Made by a program: the position numbers and the translations under genes. Positions 48,995-58,076 of a DNA stretch of 64,000 nucleotides are shown here, piece by piece. The notes beneath the pieces are model-generated. The model made no database searches. It saw only the letters and a list, made by a program, of their open reading frames with translations, and was not told the origin of the DNA. This DNA is from an uncultured Candidatus Saccharibacteria bacterium. Lineage in GTDB: Bacteria > Patescibacteriota > Saccharimonadia > Saccharimonadales > Saccharimonadaceae. The stretch is from positions 1-64,000 of the forward strand of contig CAMIHP010000004.1 of the NCBI GenBank assembly GCA_946222005.1. Reading direction: 5' to 3'. Position 1 is the first letter of the stretch. Each line of letters opens with the position of its first letter.

Positions 48995-50425
48995 ATGAAT
49001 AACTCTACAAAACGTACAAAGATACTGGCTACTCTGGGGCCAGCCACCAACACACCAGAGAAAATAGAAGCTTTGATCCGGGCGGGTGCCAATGGCTTTC
49101 GTCTCAACTTTAGCCACGGCTCGTACGAAGAGCGGATTGATCAGATTGCGTGGATTCGCAAGGCAAGCGCTACTGTTGGTCGGACTGTTGCGATTTTGCA
49201 AGACTTGCAAGGGCCAAAGATTCGCCTCGGCGTACTAAAGGATAACCACTTCGACATTGCGGCAGGAGATGAAATCATCCTCGACCATGCGGTGGAAGAA
49301 CACGATGGTAGCAACCGTCTGCCCATCCAATACAACCTTGCCGACAAGGTCAAGGTGGGCGAGCCCGTCTACCTCTTCGACGGCAAATTGCGTGGTGAGA
49401 TGACCGAGCGCGTCAGCGATACCGCCATTAAGGTGCGCCTGAGCAACGATGGTTTCTTGATGAGCCGCAAGGGGCTCAACCTGCCCGACACCGACTTTGG
49501 CGGTGACATTCTGACGCCAAAGGACTTGGCCGATGTCGAATTTGGGGCAGACAAAGATATTGACTTTGTAGCGCTGAGCTTTATCCAGAGCGCGGAAGAT
49601 ATCAACAACCTACGCCAGATTTTGCTGAGCCATGGTTCGACCGCGCAGATTATTGCCAAGGTCGAGACCAAAGCAGCTATCGAGCCAGAGACACTTAAGG
49701 CGATCGTTAAGGCGGCTGATGGTGTGATGGTTGCTCGTGGTGACCTTGCGGTCGAGACGAGCCCAGAGATTGTGCCAATCGTCGAGCGTGAAATTATCCG
49801 CCTCTGCCGCAAGTATGGCAAGCTCTCTATCGTTGCGACGCAGATGCTGGCCAGTATGGTCGATAACCCCGAGCCAACCCGGGCCGAGGTAAGCGATGTT
49901 GCAACTGCTGCCATCCTTGGGACAGATGTCGTGATGCTTTCTGACGAGACGGCTAATGGTGACTATCCAGTTGAGGCCGTTAAAATGATGGCCGACACCG
50001 TGCGCTACACTCAGTCGCGCTGGCCGATGAATGACATGCCCATCGAGGAGGGCCGCACCAACCGCCGACTCAATGCAATTGCTCACGCTGCCGTCGATGT
50101 GGCACACAAGGTTGACGCAACAGTGATCGTTGCCGAGACGCATTCTGGTGCGACAGCAGCACGTATCGCTGCGTGTCGACCGGAGTTGCCAATTATTGCG
50201 GTGGCACCAGACCCCCGTGTGGCGCAACAGCTTGCCTTGTCGTATGCAACGCGTAGCTTCGTCCGGCCCGACAGCCAGCAGCTTGGCAGCGACCTAACGC
50301 GCGAGTTGCTTAGCCAAGGTGCCTTTGGTGATATATCATCGGTTACGGCCGTCATTATCAGTGGTCGCCAGCCTGGCGCAACTGGTGGGACAGACACGCT
50401 GAGCGTCCGCACCTTCGAGCGCTAA
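48995..50425 (+). CDS. pyk: Pyruvate kinase
   Basis: 476 residues. KRTKILATLGPATNTPEKIE, GFRLNFSHGSYEER, ILQDLQGPKIRLG, IAKVETKAAIEPETL (catalytic Lys), VMVARGDLAVET (metal site; usual Gly replaced by Ala in RGDLG) and VATQMLASMVDNPEPTRAEV with SDETANGDYPVEAV are all in place. The C-terminal domain is short and regular. It makes ATP and pyruvate from PEP in the final glycolytic step, central to a fermentative, reduced metabolism. A clear terminator follows. Confidence 0.96.
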   Translation: MNNSTKRTKILATLGPATNTPEKIEALIRAGANGFRLNFSHGSYEERIDQIAWIRKASATVGRTVAILQDLQGPKIRLGVLKDNHFDIAAGDEIILDHAVEEHDGSNRLPIQYNLADKVKVGEPVYLFDGKLRGEMTERVSDTAIKVRLSNDGFLMSRKGLNLPDTDFGGDILTPKDLADVEFGADKDIDFVALSFIQSAEDINNLRQILLSHGSTAQIIAKVETKAAIEPETLKAIVKAADGVMVARGDLAVETSPEIVPIVEREIIRLCRKYGKLSIVATQMLASMVDNPEPTRAEVSDVATAAILGTDVVMLSDETANGDYPVEAVKMMADTVRYTQSRWPMNDMPIEEGRTNRRLNAIAHAAVDVAHKVDATVIVAETHSGATAARIAACRPELPIIAVAPDPRVAQQLALSYATRSFVRPDSQQLGSDLTRELLSQGAFGDISSVTAVIISGRQPGATGGTDTLSVRTFER

Positions 50426-50447
50426 GCTTACCAAAGCAACTGATAGG

Positions 50448-50478
50448 AACACCCACCTACCATATGGTGGGTGTTTTT
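50448..50478 (+). terminator. Rho-independent terminator of pyk
   Basis: A 10-bp stem (AACACCCACC with GGTGGGTGTT) with an 8-base loop, immediately followed by TTT, 23 bases after the pyk stop. Confidence 0.85.
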
Positions 50479-50509
50479 GTCAGTGAAACAGAAGCAATCT
50501 GTGTATGCA

Positions 50510-50698
50510 TTACCTGCCGATTGCAAGAGGGTATAGGTAGAGTACGAAGTATGTCGAGCTGCTTGTCACGAAAATTTGGTGTATTCTATAGGGATATAGA
50601 GTAGCATCAGGTCGTTTGCAGTAACTTCGTATGCTGTGTCGTTGTATATAATACATCGTATATGAAAAAAGTAGTGTAAAAATAACATCACACAGCAT
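50510..50698 (-). CDS. Possible small membrane-associated protein
   Basis: 62 codons starting with ATG 50698, preceded by AAGGAG at good spacing. The first 15 residues (MLCDVIFTLLFSYTM) are hydrophobic and the rest is Tyr/Arg/Ser-rich without a known domain. The ribosome site is the main support; chance is quite possible. Confidence 0.25.
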   Translation of the reverse strand: MLCDVIFTLLFSYTMYYIQRHSIRSYCKRPDATLYPYRIHQIFVTSSSTYFVLYLYPLAIGR

Positions 50699-51015
50699 GA
50701 GTACTCCTTGTAAAGTCATCGATTAATCGACCAGAGGTAGGCTATTGCCGAGAGTGCAACACGATGGTATGAGTATGCGAATCAGCGCATTGATACTTCG
50801 CACCAAATGAGCAAGGTGAGTTGCACCACAATGTCAAATAAGCTACACTAGAGAAAACAACATAAGCGATACATTGTGGGCATACGATTGATCAACAACC
50901 GAGGTAGTATCCAAAACTCGATACGAGGCTCCGGTTTGCTGTATCAGGGTGTGGACTGGTGTGCACCACACAAAAATTGTAGCGCTTGTATAAAAACAAA
51001 CAAAGGAAACCGTTC

Positions 51016-54000
51016 ATGCCAGATATAGACTTCGACGAACTTGACCGCGCGGTGCACGACCTGATGCGCCAGTCTGGTCAGCTGCCAACAACGCCAGACA
51101 AACCGTCTGAAACACCTGCCACCACACCAAGCAAGGATTCGGCCTCATCAAGCACTCAACAAGCTGCATCACCCCAACAAACAACGCCAGTAACAACTCC
51201 AGCTCGTCCTGAGGTAAGTGATGGTACGCAAAGTGCAAGCACCTCAAGTGTCCAGGACAATAACACCTCAACAGATTCAGTGCAGCAGGCAGACTCACCA
51301 GATACTGCAACGCCAGCTAAGCAGTCACCTGCGTCAGCACCTCAAAATGACACTAATAGCACTGATGAAACGGTTCAGACTAATGATAGTACCACAGCCA
51401 CTGATACTACCTCCGCTACCGATACAAATAGTACACCGGCTCGCCGCCGCGGGGTGACGATCATGCCGCTGTCGCAACAAGCGGACGAAGCAGAGCCAGC
51501 AGGGGAGTCATATGAGCCAGTTGAACCTGAGCCAGCTGTTGACCGTGCCCGAGCGCTGTCGGAGTCGGTCGTTGCGTCGGAGCGCGAACCGGCTTCGATG
51601 CCTGCCAATCTAGAGCATACTGATGCGGTGGATGATGCAGAATCAATTCAAGCGACCTCTGTTGATACAGCAACACCAATGCAGACGACGACAGATGACA
51701 TGCCGTCTCAATCTCAGCCTGCAGCAGTTGTGACGGTTGACCCTGACGATATTATTACCCCAGCCAGCGATGACGACGACGAGGATGATGACGCATATAC
51801 CGATCGAGCGCAGTTCTTTGGCCGGTCGGCAGCGCGGCCGTTTGTTGCATCACCAGCCCGCGAGGCGACACCGGTGGATGATGTAGCATCTACAACAGAT
51901 TCAGATACACCAGCATCTGCAGCAGAAACAGATAATGTAGCATCATCAATATCGAGCGACAACGTAGCGAGCGAGGAAACATCTGCTGCGGCTACAGAGG
52001 AAGAGACGTCAGCGACAATTGAGCAAATTGAGTCGGAGACGCCAACGATGCCGTACCAATTTGCAGGCGAAGACGCCGAGGGTGATGACGATGACGATGA
52101 CGAAGCGCTTGTCCGCCATCTCAATGAAGTGAATCAGGCGCCCGATGATGATGCTGAGCTGGCGCAACCATCCGTCGTTGATGGCCTTGATGATACATTT
52201 GCTCCACAGCCACTTATCATTCCACCACCAACAGAAGAGGAGGGTGAATCTTCGCTACATCCTGCCGAAACGCCGGTACAGTCGATGGATGATACACATA
52301 CTGCTGATGATGTATCTGCTATAACATCACAGGATGAGCCGGATAACATAGCGGCTGACACTCACGATGTTGATGACACTAATGATGATCGCTTGCTCTA
52401 TGCACCAGCGACGCCTGTAGGTACAGATATGCCAGTAGCATCGAGCGGTGGTGATGTTCTTGATAATGAGACAGTGCAGCCACTAAGTCAGTCGCTTGAT
52501 GAGCCTGCGTGGCCTGAGCTGCAATATGATGAACCGGATGATACGCTAGGCGCGCAAACTCCTGATGTAGATCACGCTGCGCCTGTGTGGCCAGAGGTAG
52601 CAGTAGAAAGTACGAGTGCTGTGGATAAGAGCCAGGTATCAGCTCAGATGGCTGATGTGGATACGCCGAGCAAGCATGAATCGTTTGATAGTGTGAGTAG
52701 CTCCTGGGAGGAGTCTACTGCTAGGACAGCTCAACCGAAAGCAAGTGATATCGTTCCGGCGGAATTGCTGACGGCCGAGCACACTAACACTATGTCTGAT
52801 GTGGCAGCAGCCAATGACAGCCCATCGCCGCAGCCAGAGGAGGTGCTTGCTGGGGATATTATGTCAGAAGCTCACGTCGATCGCCCATTACCGTTACTAA
52901 GTACATATAATGAGCACCGGACAGCTACTGAGCCATCCTTTGATGCTTCTCCGCTGCCTGATTCACAAGAGGAAGCGAATACTGATGATAGCCAAGTAGA
53001 GCAGCCATACGCACCCGCTCCACCACTGTTTGCACCAGCTGATGATGTTGTCGCCAAGGCGCAGCAGATTATTGCTGCTCGCCCTGAGACATCCACCAAT
53101 GATGCACCAACACCTCCGCAAGAAGAAGAGGACACGCCAAAGAATGCGCCCGATGTCGTACCAATCGCGCTTTCTCGGTCAGTCGACCAACAGACTAAGC
53201 CATCGGTTGCTGATCTACCAGCTATGCATACTGCAGATGAGACAGCACCAACCGAGCCAAATGATGATCAAGCAGCTACTCCATCTATTCAGCGTCCGCG
53301 TGGTCGCTTTATGGATATTGTGGGTGGCGCAGCCCCAGTTGCTGCAGCCGCCCAAGCGGCCCGCCCACGGGTACGTCGTCAGGGTGCGGTGGTTGAGCCG
53401 CTGACAAGTAGTGCGCCAGTAGTTGGCATGGATATTCGTCCTGCGCCTGGGCATGAGCTAGCGCAGCATCACGCAGGAGCAGCATCGAGTCCTTCGGCAA
53501 GTGATGAGGCTAAAGCGTCTGATGTAGCAACGCCTGATGGAGCGCCATCTGCAGATGCGCTCGACCTCCAGCCTGGCGATGAAAAGCCGCTGAGCTACAC
53601 GCCATTCTTACCTGATGCCGAGACCAAGGTCGATAAGCGCCCACTGGGTGGTGCTGATACGCTAGTGGGTGATGTGCCAACTTTGGCTGATACTACTCCG
53701 ATGGGGATGTATCATGATGAGCCTGGCGCATTCGGCATAGCTCCGGCTGATAATAACGAACCATCGGCACTGCCGCATCTTTTTGCGCCGCATGATGAGC
53801 ATGCCTCGGCTGAGCAATTCATCGATGCGCTGACAGATACGAGCGAGAATGCGCCAGCACTTTATCCGGCCGATGATCACTACCCACTACCCGAGCAAGA
53901 TACACTAGAGACTGCTACGGCGGATGATGAGCCCATGTACCAGCTAGAGGATCACTATGGCGCTGACCAGTCGCTCTACCCGGATGAACCAGCCGACTCT

Positions 54001-54441
54001 CATGAGGCATCGGCTGATGGAGCAGGACCGCAGTTTGCAGAAGATGAGATTGACCTGAGTTTGCCTGTGCCTGGCCCTGGTGAGCCGGATATTGACTATT
54101 ACGGCGAAGCAGAGCGAGTCGAGGCTGAGCCAATGACAGTGGAGACTGAGTGGGATGATGGGCCAGATGTGAGCGACCAAGCACATGTCAATACCATCGA
54201 AGAAGCGGCTGCCACTACCCAAAATGGCGACACTGCGCTCGCTCTCCACCAAGCACTCCAAGAAGAGAACGAAGGCAATGTCGTTGCACCAATCTACAGT
54301 GCTGAGGAATTCACTCGCGCACCAAAGAAGTCGCGCCGCCGCCCCGAGCAAGCTGCTGGCTGGATTTGGCTGCTGTGGATCGTCATGCTGTTAGCGCTTG
54401 GTGCTGGCCTTGGCGCGGTCTATTACACACTCTTTACCTAG
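51016..54441 (+). CDS. Giant acidic, intrinsically disordered, tail-anchored protein
   Basis: 1141 residues from ATG 51016, preceded by AAAGGAAA. Except for the ends, the whole protein is low-complexity Asp/Ala/Thr/Ser/Pro/Glu, with runs such as PASDDDDEDDDAYTD. A conserved-looking short start (MPDIDFDELDRAVHDLMRQ) may be a docking helix. One small less acidic segment is GRFMDIVGGAAPVAAAAQAA near residue 770. The C-terminus is basic (PKKSRRRPEQ) followed by one membrane segment (WLLWIVMLLALGAGLGAVYY), so by the positive-inside rule the acidic part should be cytoplasmic. No family recognised. It lies directly upstream of pcrA, which has its own promoter. Confidence 0.75.
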   Translation: MPDIDFDELDRAVHDLMRQSGQLPTTPDKPSETPATTPSKDSASSSTQQAASPQQTTPVTTPARPEVSDGTQSASTSSVQDNNTSTDSVQQADSPDTATPAKQSPASAPQNDTNSTDETVQTNDSTTATDTTSATDTNSTPARRRGVTIMPLSQQADEAEPAGESYEPVEPEPAVDRARALSESVVASEREPASMPANLEHTDAVDDAESIQATSVDTATPMQTTTDDMPSQSQPAAVVTVDPDDIITPASDDDDEDDDAYTDRAQFFGRSAARPFVASPAREATPVDDVASTTDSDTPASAAETDNVASSISSDNVASEETSAAATEEETSATIEQIESETPTMPYQFAGEDAEGDDDDDDEALVRHLNEVNQAPDDDAELAQPSVVDGLDDTFAPQPLIIPPPTEEEGESSLHPAETPVQSMDDTHTADDVSAITSQDEPDNIAADTHDVDDTNDDRLLYAPATPVGTDMPVASSGGDVLDNETVQPLSQSLDEPAWPELQYDEPDDTLGAQTPDVDHAAPVWPEVAVESTSAVDKSQVSAQMADVDTPSKHESFDSVSSSWEESTARTAQPKASDIVPAELLTAEHTNTMSDVAAANDSPSPQPEEVLAGDIMSEAHVDRPLPLLSTYNEHRTATEPSFDASPLPDSQEEANTDDSQVEQPYAPAPPLFAPADDVVAKAQQIIAARPETSTNDAPTPPQEEEDTPKNAPDVVPIALSRSVDQQTKPSVADLPAMHTADETAPTEPNDDQAATPSIQRPRGRFMDIVGGAAPVAAAAQAARPRVRRQGAVVEPLTSSAPVVGMDIRPAPGHELAQHHAGAASSPSASDEAKASDVATPDGAPSADALDLQPGDEKPLSYTPFLPDAETKVDKRPLGGADTLVGDVPTLADTTPMGMYHDEPGAFGIAPADNNEPSALPHLFAPHDEHASAEQFIDALTDTSENAPALYPADDHYPLPEQDTLETATADDEPMYQLEDHYGADQSLYPDEPADSHEASADGAGPQFAEDEIDLSLPVPGPGEPDIDYYGEAERVEAEPMTVETEWDDGPDVSDQAHVNTIEEAAATTQNGDTALALHQALQEENEGNVVAPIYSAEEFTRAPKKSRRRPEQAAGWIWLLWIVMLLALGAGLGAVYYTLFT

Positions 54442-54462
54442 CGTCAGTGTGATGACATCCGG

Positions 54463-54468
54463 TATAAT
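54463..54468 (+). promoter_or_regulatory. -10 box of pcrA
   Basis: TATAAT. The predicted transcription start at 54475 is 2 bases before ATG 54477. Confidence 0.6.
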
Positions 54469-54476
54469 AGGCTACT

Positions 54477-56624
54477 ATGGATATACTTGATGGATTGAAC
54501 GACGCCCAGCGCTCGGCAGTGGTCGCATCTGATGGCCCAGTCTTGATTCTCGCAGGGGCGGGTAGTGGCAAGACAAAAACGCTCACACACCGCATTGCTT
54601 ACCTTCTGACAGAGCAAGGTGTCTGGCCCAATGAAGTCTTGGCCGTCACCTTCACCAACAAAGCAGCCCGCGAGATGCGCCAGCGCCTCTGGCAGATTGC
54701 CGGGCAGACTCAGGCAAGCTCGCCTCACATGCCCCAAACCGATCAACCACCTCGCTCCTTCATGCCGTGGATGGGGACATTCCATGGTATTTGTGTGCGG
54801 ATCTTGCGGCGTGATGGTGCGGCTATCAGCATTCCACCAAATTTCGTGATTTATGACGAAGATGACCGTCAAGGGCTCATCAAACAAGCGATGAAGCAGC
54901 TCTCCATTGGTACAGACAAGCTTAAGCCGCGTGCTGCCAGTGCAGCAATTAGCAAAGCCAAAAATCAACTCCTCTCGCCCAGTGACTATGCGGCTAGTGC
55001 GCAGTTTCCCTTTCAGCAGGCAGTGGCAGAGATCTACCAGCTGTATGAGCAGCTGCTGGCCGATGCAGGTGCGCTCGATTTTGACGATCTTTTGCTCGAA
55101 ACGGTGCGTCTCCTGCGCGGTCACCCGACGGTGCGTCAGCGCTACCAAGCACAGTTTAAGCACATACTGGTTGACGAATATCAGGACACGAATGCTGCAC
55201 AGTATCAGATCATCAAGCTGCTAGTCAACCCGCAGCGCAATATTTGCGTGGTGGGGGATGACTGGCAGTCGATCTATAGCTGGCGTGGAGCGGACTTTAC
55301 GAATATTCTTAACTTTGAGCGCGATTTCCCAGGGGCGCTGGTGGTGAAGCTTGAGCAAAATTATCGCTCGACAGGGGCCATTCTCGAAGCTGCTGGCAAT
55401 GTGATTAACAAAAATCAGCAGCGGACGGATAAAACCCTCTGGACGGCAGCAGGCCCAGGTGCACCAGTGCAAGTACAAGCTGCCTATGATGAGGCAGAGG
55501 AGGCATATACCATTGCCAGCCAAATTGCTACGCAGGTAGCGACGGGTGAGCGCGACTATAGCGACTTTGCTGTCCTGTACCGCACCAATGCACAGAGCTA
55601 TGCCTTCGAGCGGGCCTTCAACCAGCAGCGCGTGCCGTACCAGTTGGTTGGTGGGGTGCGGTTTTATGATCGTAAGGAGATTAAGGATATCTTGGCCTAT
55701 CTGCGCCTTATCTACCAGCCAAATGATCGCGTGAGCTTTAGCCGGATCGCTAATGTACCAACGCGGGGCATTGGAGCAACGAGCCTGGAGAAGTTTCTCA
55801 TCTGGCAGAGTACCAGTGGGCTCGATATCATTAGTGCGCTGGTCAATGCCCGCCAGGCAGCAGCGCTAACCAAGCGAGCACAGACTGCTCTCGCACAGCT
55901 GGGCCAGTTGTTACGTGGCTTCCAAGCGCAGGTCGAGGCCGCGGCTGATCCAAGCCAATTGATTGATGATGTGATTACCAAGACGGGCTATCGCGACTAT
56001 GTTCTTGATGGCTCGCCCCAGGCTGATGATCGCGAGGCTAACCTCAGTGCATTATTGTCTGATGCGCGGGCCTTTGCCAGCATGCCAGACTTTCTTGAGG
56101 AAGTTGCGCTTATGTCTTCGGCTGACCAAGCGACGGGTGCGTACAGCGTGACGCTGATGACGCTCCACGCTGCCAAGGGGCTGGAGTTTCCGGTGGTGTA
56201 TATGGTGGGGCTTGAGGATGGGCTGTTTCCTAGTGCCAGGGCGCTCGAAGAGGGGCCAGCTGCGCTCGAAGAGGAACGTCGCCTCTGTTATGTCGGGATG
56301 ACACGCGCTCGGCAGGAGCTCTATATGAGCTATGCGCAGAGTCGTTTGCAATTTGGTAGCCGCAGCTACAACAGCCCATCACGCTTTCTCGACGATATGG
56401 GCATGAGCCTGTCGATGGTGCATACCGAACCAGCTACATCAGTGTACGATGACGCGTTGGATGAGGTCATGCCGTATGAGATTGGCGATATGGTACGGTC
56501 GCTCCAGTTTGGCGATGGTGAGGTGATCGACATCGATGGCATGGCAGTGAGTGTGCGCTTTGCAAATGGCTCTACCAAGAAGCTCAATGTGCAGTATGCC
56601 CGCCTTGAGAAAATTACTCCCTAG
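54477..56624 (+). CDS. pcrA: UvrD/PcrA-type superfamily 1 DNA helicase
   Basis: 715 residues. LNDAQRSAVVASDGPVLILA (Q motif), AGAGSGKTKTLTHRI (Walker A), AVTFTNKAAREMRQRL, MGTFHGICVRILRR, VDEYQDTNAAQYQI (Walker B), VVGDDWQSIYSWRGADF, LEQNYRST, VTLMTLHAAKGLEFPVVYMV and CYVGMTRARQELYMSYA complete the seven SF1A motifs. The C-terminus DMVRSLQFGDGEVIDIDGMA is the PcrA RNA-polymerase-binding Tudor-like domain. It is a 3'-5' helicase in repair and conflict resolution. Confidence 0.95.
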   Translation: MDILDGLNDAQRSAVVASDGPVLILAGAGSGKTKTLTHRIAYLLTEQGVWPNEVLAVTFTNKAAREMRQRLWQIAGQTQASSPHMPQTDQPPRSFMPWMGTFHGICVRILRRDGAAISIPPNFVIYDEDDRQGLIKQAMKQLSIGTDKLKPRAASAAISKAKNQLLSPSDYAASAQFPFQQAVAEIYQLYEQLLADAGALDFDDLLLETVRLLRGHPTVRQRYQAQFKHILVDEYQDTNAAQYQIIKLLVNPQRNICVVGDDWQSIYSWRGADFTNILNFERDFPGALVVKLEQNYRSTGAILEAAGNVINKNQQRTDKTLWTAAGPGAPVQVQAAYDEAEEAYTIASQIATQVATGERDYSDFAVLYRTNAQSYAFERAFNQQRVPYQLVGGVRFYDRKEIKDILAYLRLIYQPNDRVSFSRIANVPTRGIGATSLEKFLIWQSTSGLDIISALVNARQAAALTKRAQTALAQLGQLLRGFQAQVEAAADPSQLIDDVITKTGYRDYVLDGSPQADDREANLSALLSDARAFASMPDFLEEVALMSSADQATGAYSVTLMTLHAAKGLEFPVVYMVGLEDGLFPSARALEEGPAALEEERRLCYVGMTRARQELYMSYAQSRLQFGSRSYNSPSRFLDDMGMSLSMVHTEPATSVYDDALDEVMPYEIGDMVRSLQFGDGEVIDIDGMAVSVRFANGSTKKLNVQYARLEKITP

Positions 56625-56648
56625 AATTGCCCGCCATCGGCCAAAAAA

Positions 56649-56657
56649 TGCTATACT
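56649..56657 (+). promoter_or_regulatory. Extended -10 of murE (leaderless)
   Basis: TGcTATACT. The predicted transcription start, 56664, is exactly the A of the ATG. Confidence 0.7.
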
Positions 56658-56663
56658 AAGAAA

Positions 56664-57959
56664 ATGAAAAACACACTTGTAAAGCAGCTGCGCCGCCTCT
56701 TGCCCGCAGCGATGATCCACACTCTCGAAGAAGCGTATCGGCGGAGCCGCATTGCCCTGGTAGCAGCACGCTATGGCAACCCAGCGAGGCATCTGCGTGT
56801 CATTGCCGTGACGGGTACGAATGGTAAGACGACCACTGTTAATTACATCAATGAAATCCTCAAAGCCGGTGGCCGTCGCACCGCAATGTTCTCCACAGCA
56901 CTGATCGAGGTGGCAGGCCAGCGCCAGCTGAACGACCTCAATGCGACAGTCGGCTCTACCGCGCGGATGCAGCAGTTCTTTGCTGAGGCTAAGCGAGCCA
57001 ACGTGGACTTTGTTGTGCTAGAAATTACCAGTCACGCCCTTGATCAGCATAAGCTTGATGGCGTGCCGATTGACGTTGCGGTCATGACTAACCTCACCCA
57101 AGACCACCTCGACTATCACAAAACGATGGAGCGCTATGCCGCCGCCAAGGGCAAACTCTTTGCCCGGAAGCCGCGCTTTATTGTGCTCAACCGTGATGAC
57201 GAGTGGTTTCCATTCTTCGACAAATACACGGCGCGCGAGCAGAAGATTACCTATGGCCAAGACGCAGCCGCCACAGCCCGCATCACGCAGGCAGCGACCC
57301 GCAAAGAGGGTGGCAGTGCAACAGTCCTTATTGATGATGCGACAAAGCTACCACTGACAACACACCTCCCAGGGATGTTTAATATTTACAACATGACGGC
57401 TGCAGCGGCTGCTTGCCAATTGCTGGGCGTCGCACCAGCGGACATTGCTCAGGGCGTGGCTAATCTCACTGGCGTGCCAGGGCGCTTCGAGCGTGTGCCG
57501 GTGGATACGCCATACGATGTGATAGTCGATTATGCCCACACCCCTGATGCGCTCGAGAAGCTACTGACCTCGGCGCGGGCCATTACCAAGCAGCGTATCA
57601 TATTGGTGTTTGGCGCGACTGGTGATCGTGACAAGGCGAAGCGACCCATCATGGGTGAGATTGCTGCTCGCCTGACCGATCAGATTATCGTTACCGACGA
57701 AGAGAGCTACAACGAAGAGCCAGCTGGCATCCGCCAGGCAATCCTGCGTGGCATTCACCAGGCGGGCGGGGCAGATCACACCAAGGAGATTGCCGACCGG
57801 CGCGAGGCCATCGCCCAGGCGCTCGCCATCGCCCAGGCAGGCGATACCATTCTTATCACTGGTATGGGCCACGAGCAATTTCGCATCATCAACGGCCAGC
57901 GCCAACCGTGGAATGACGCGGCAGTGGTGCGAAGTTTGCTTACTGAGCATAAGCAGTAG
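56664..57959 (+). CDS. murE: MurE-like UDP-MurNAc-tripeptide ligase lacking domain 1
   Basis: 431 residues versus about 490 usual. The ATP-binding domain starts at residue 43: IAVTGTNGKTTTVNYINEIL. EITSHALDQHKLDGVPIDVA and MTNLTQDHLDYHKTMERYAA are MurE signatures (the second contains the carbamylated-Lys region). The C-terminal domain has VIVDYAHTPDALEKLL and LVFGATGDRDKAKRP. The UMP-binding N-terminal domain is missing, replaced by about 40 basic helical residues. The amino-acid selectivity loop reads VTDEESYNEEP rather than the DNPR of meso-diaminopimelate enzymes, so a different third residue is likely. The leaderless start excludes a missing upstream domain in frame. Confidence 0.88.
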   Translation: MKNTLVKQLRRLLPAAMIHTLEEAYRRSRIALVAARYGNPARHLRVIAVTGTNGKTTTVNYINEILKAGGRRTAMFSTALIEVAGQRQLNDLNATVGSTARMQQFFAEAKRANVDFVVLEITSHALDQHKLDGVPIDVAVMTNLTQDHLDYHKTMERYAAAKGKLFARKPRFIVLNRDDEWFPFFDKYTAREQKITYGQDAAATARITQAATRKEGGSATVLIDDATKLPLTTHLPGMFNIYNMTAAAAACQLLGVAPADIAQGVANLTGVPGRFERVPVDTPYDVIVDYAHTPDALEKLLTSARAITKQRIILVFGATGDRDKAKRPIMGEIAARLTDQIIVTDEESYNEEPAGIRQAILRGIHQAGGADHTKEIADRREAIAQALAIAQAGDTILITGMGHEQFRIINGQRQPWNDAAVVRSLLTEHKQ

Positions 57960-58038
57960 CGGCATTCCGACCTCTGATATAGTGAGGTTTCAAGGAGGGT
58001 TTTTTTCGGGCTATCCACTAGCTTTTTTACCCATATTT

Positions 58039-58047
58039 TGCTATACT
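58039..58047 (+). promoter_or_regulatory. Extended -10 of the Rpf-like gene with leader hairpin
   Basis: TGcTATACT. The predicted transcription start at 58054 gives a leader of about 23 bases to ATG 58077. CGTAGC (58051-58056) and GCTACG (58065-58070) form a 6-bp stem across the start of that leader. Confidence 0.5.
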
Positions 58048-58076
58048 ACATCGTAGCGTACATTGCTACGCAGATT

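Larger units (their letters stand above)
50426..51015. other. 590-base region between pyk and the acidic protein gene
   Basis: Contains the pyk terminator (50448-50478), a doubtful minus-strand small gene (50510-50698), a small palindrome TGGTGTGCACCA near 50959, and a TATAAA about 25 bases before the acidic protein start. The remainder shows nothing I can name. Confidence 0.5.

Noticed and set aside
52134..53500. Ser/Cys-rich minus-strand frames opposite the acidic protein
   Set aside because: They are antisense shadows produced by the repetitive GAT/GCA codon use of the plus-strand gene.
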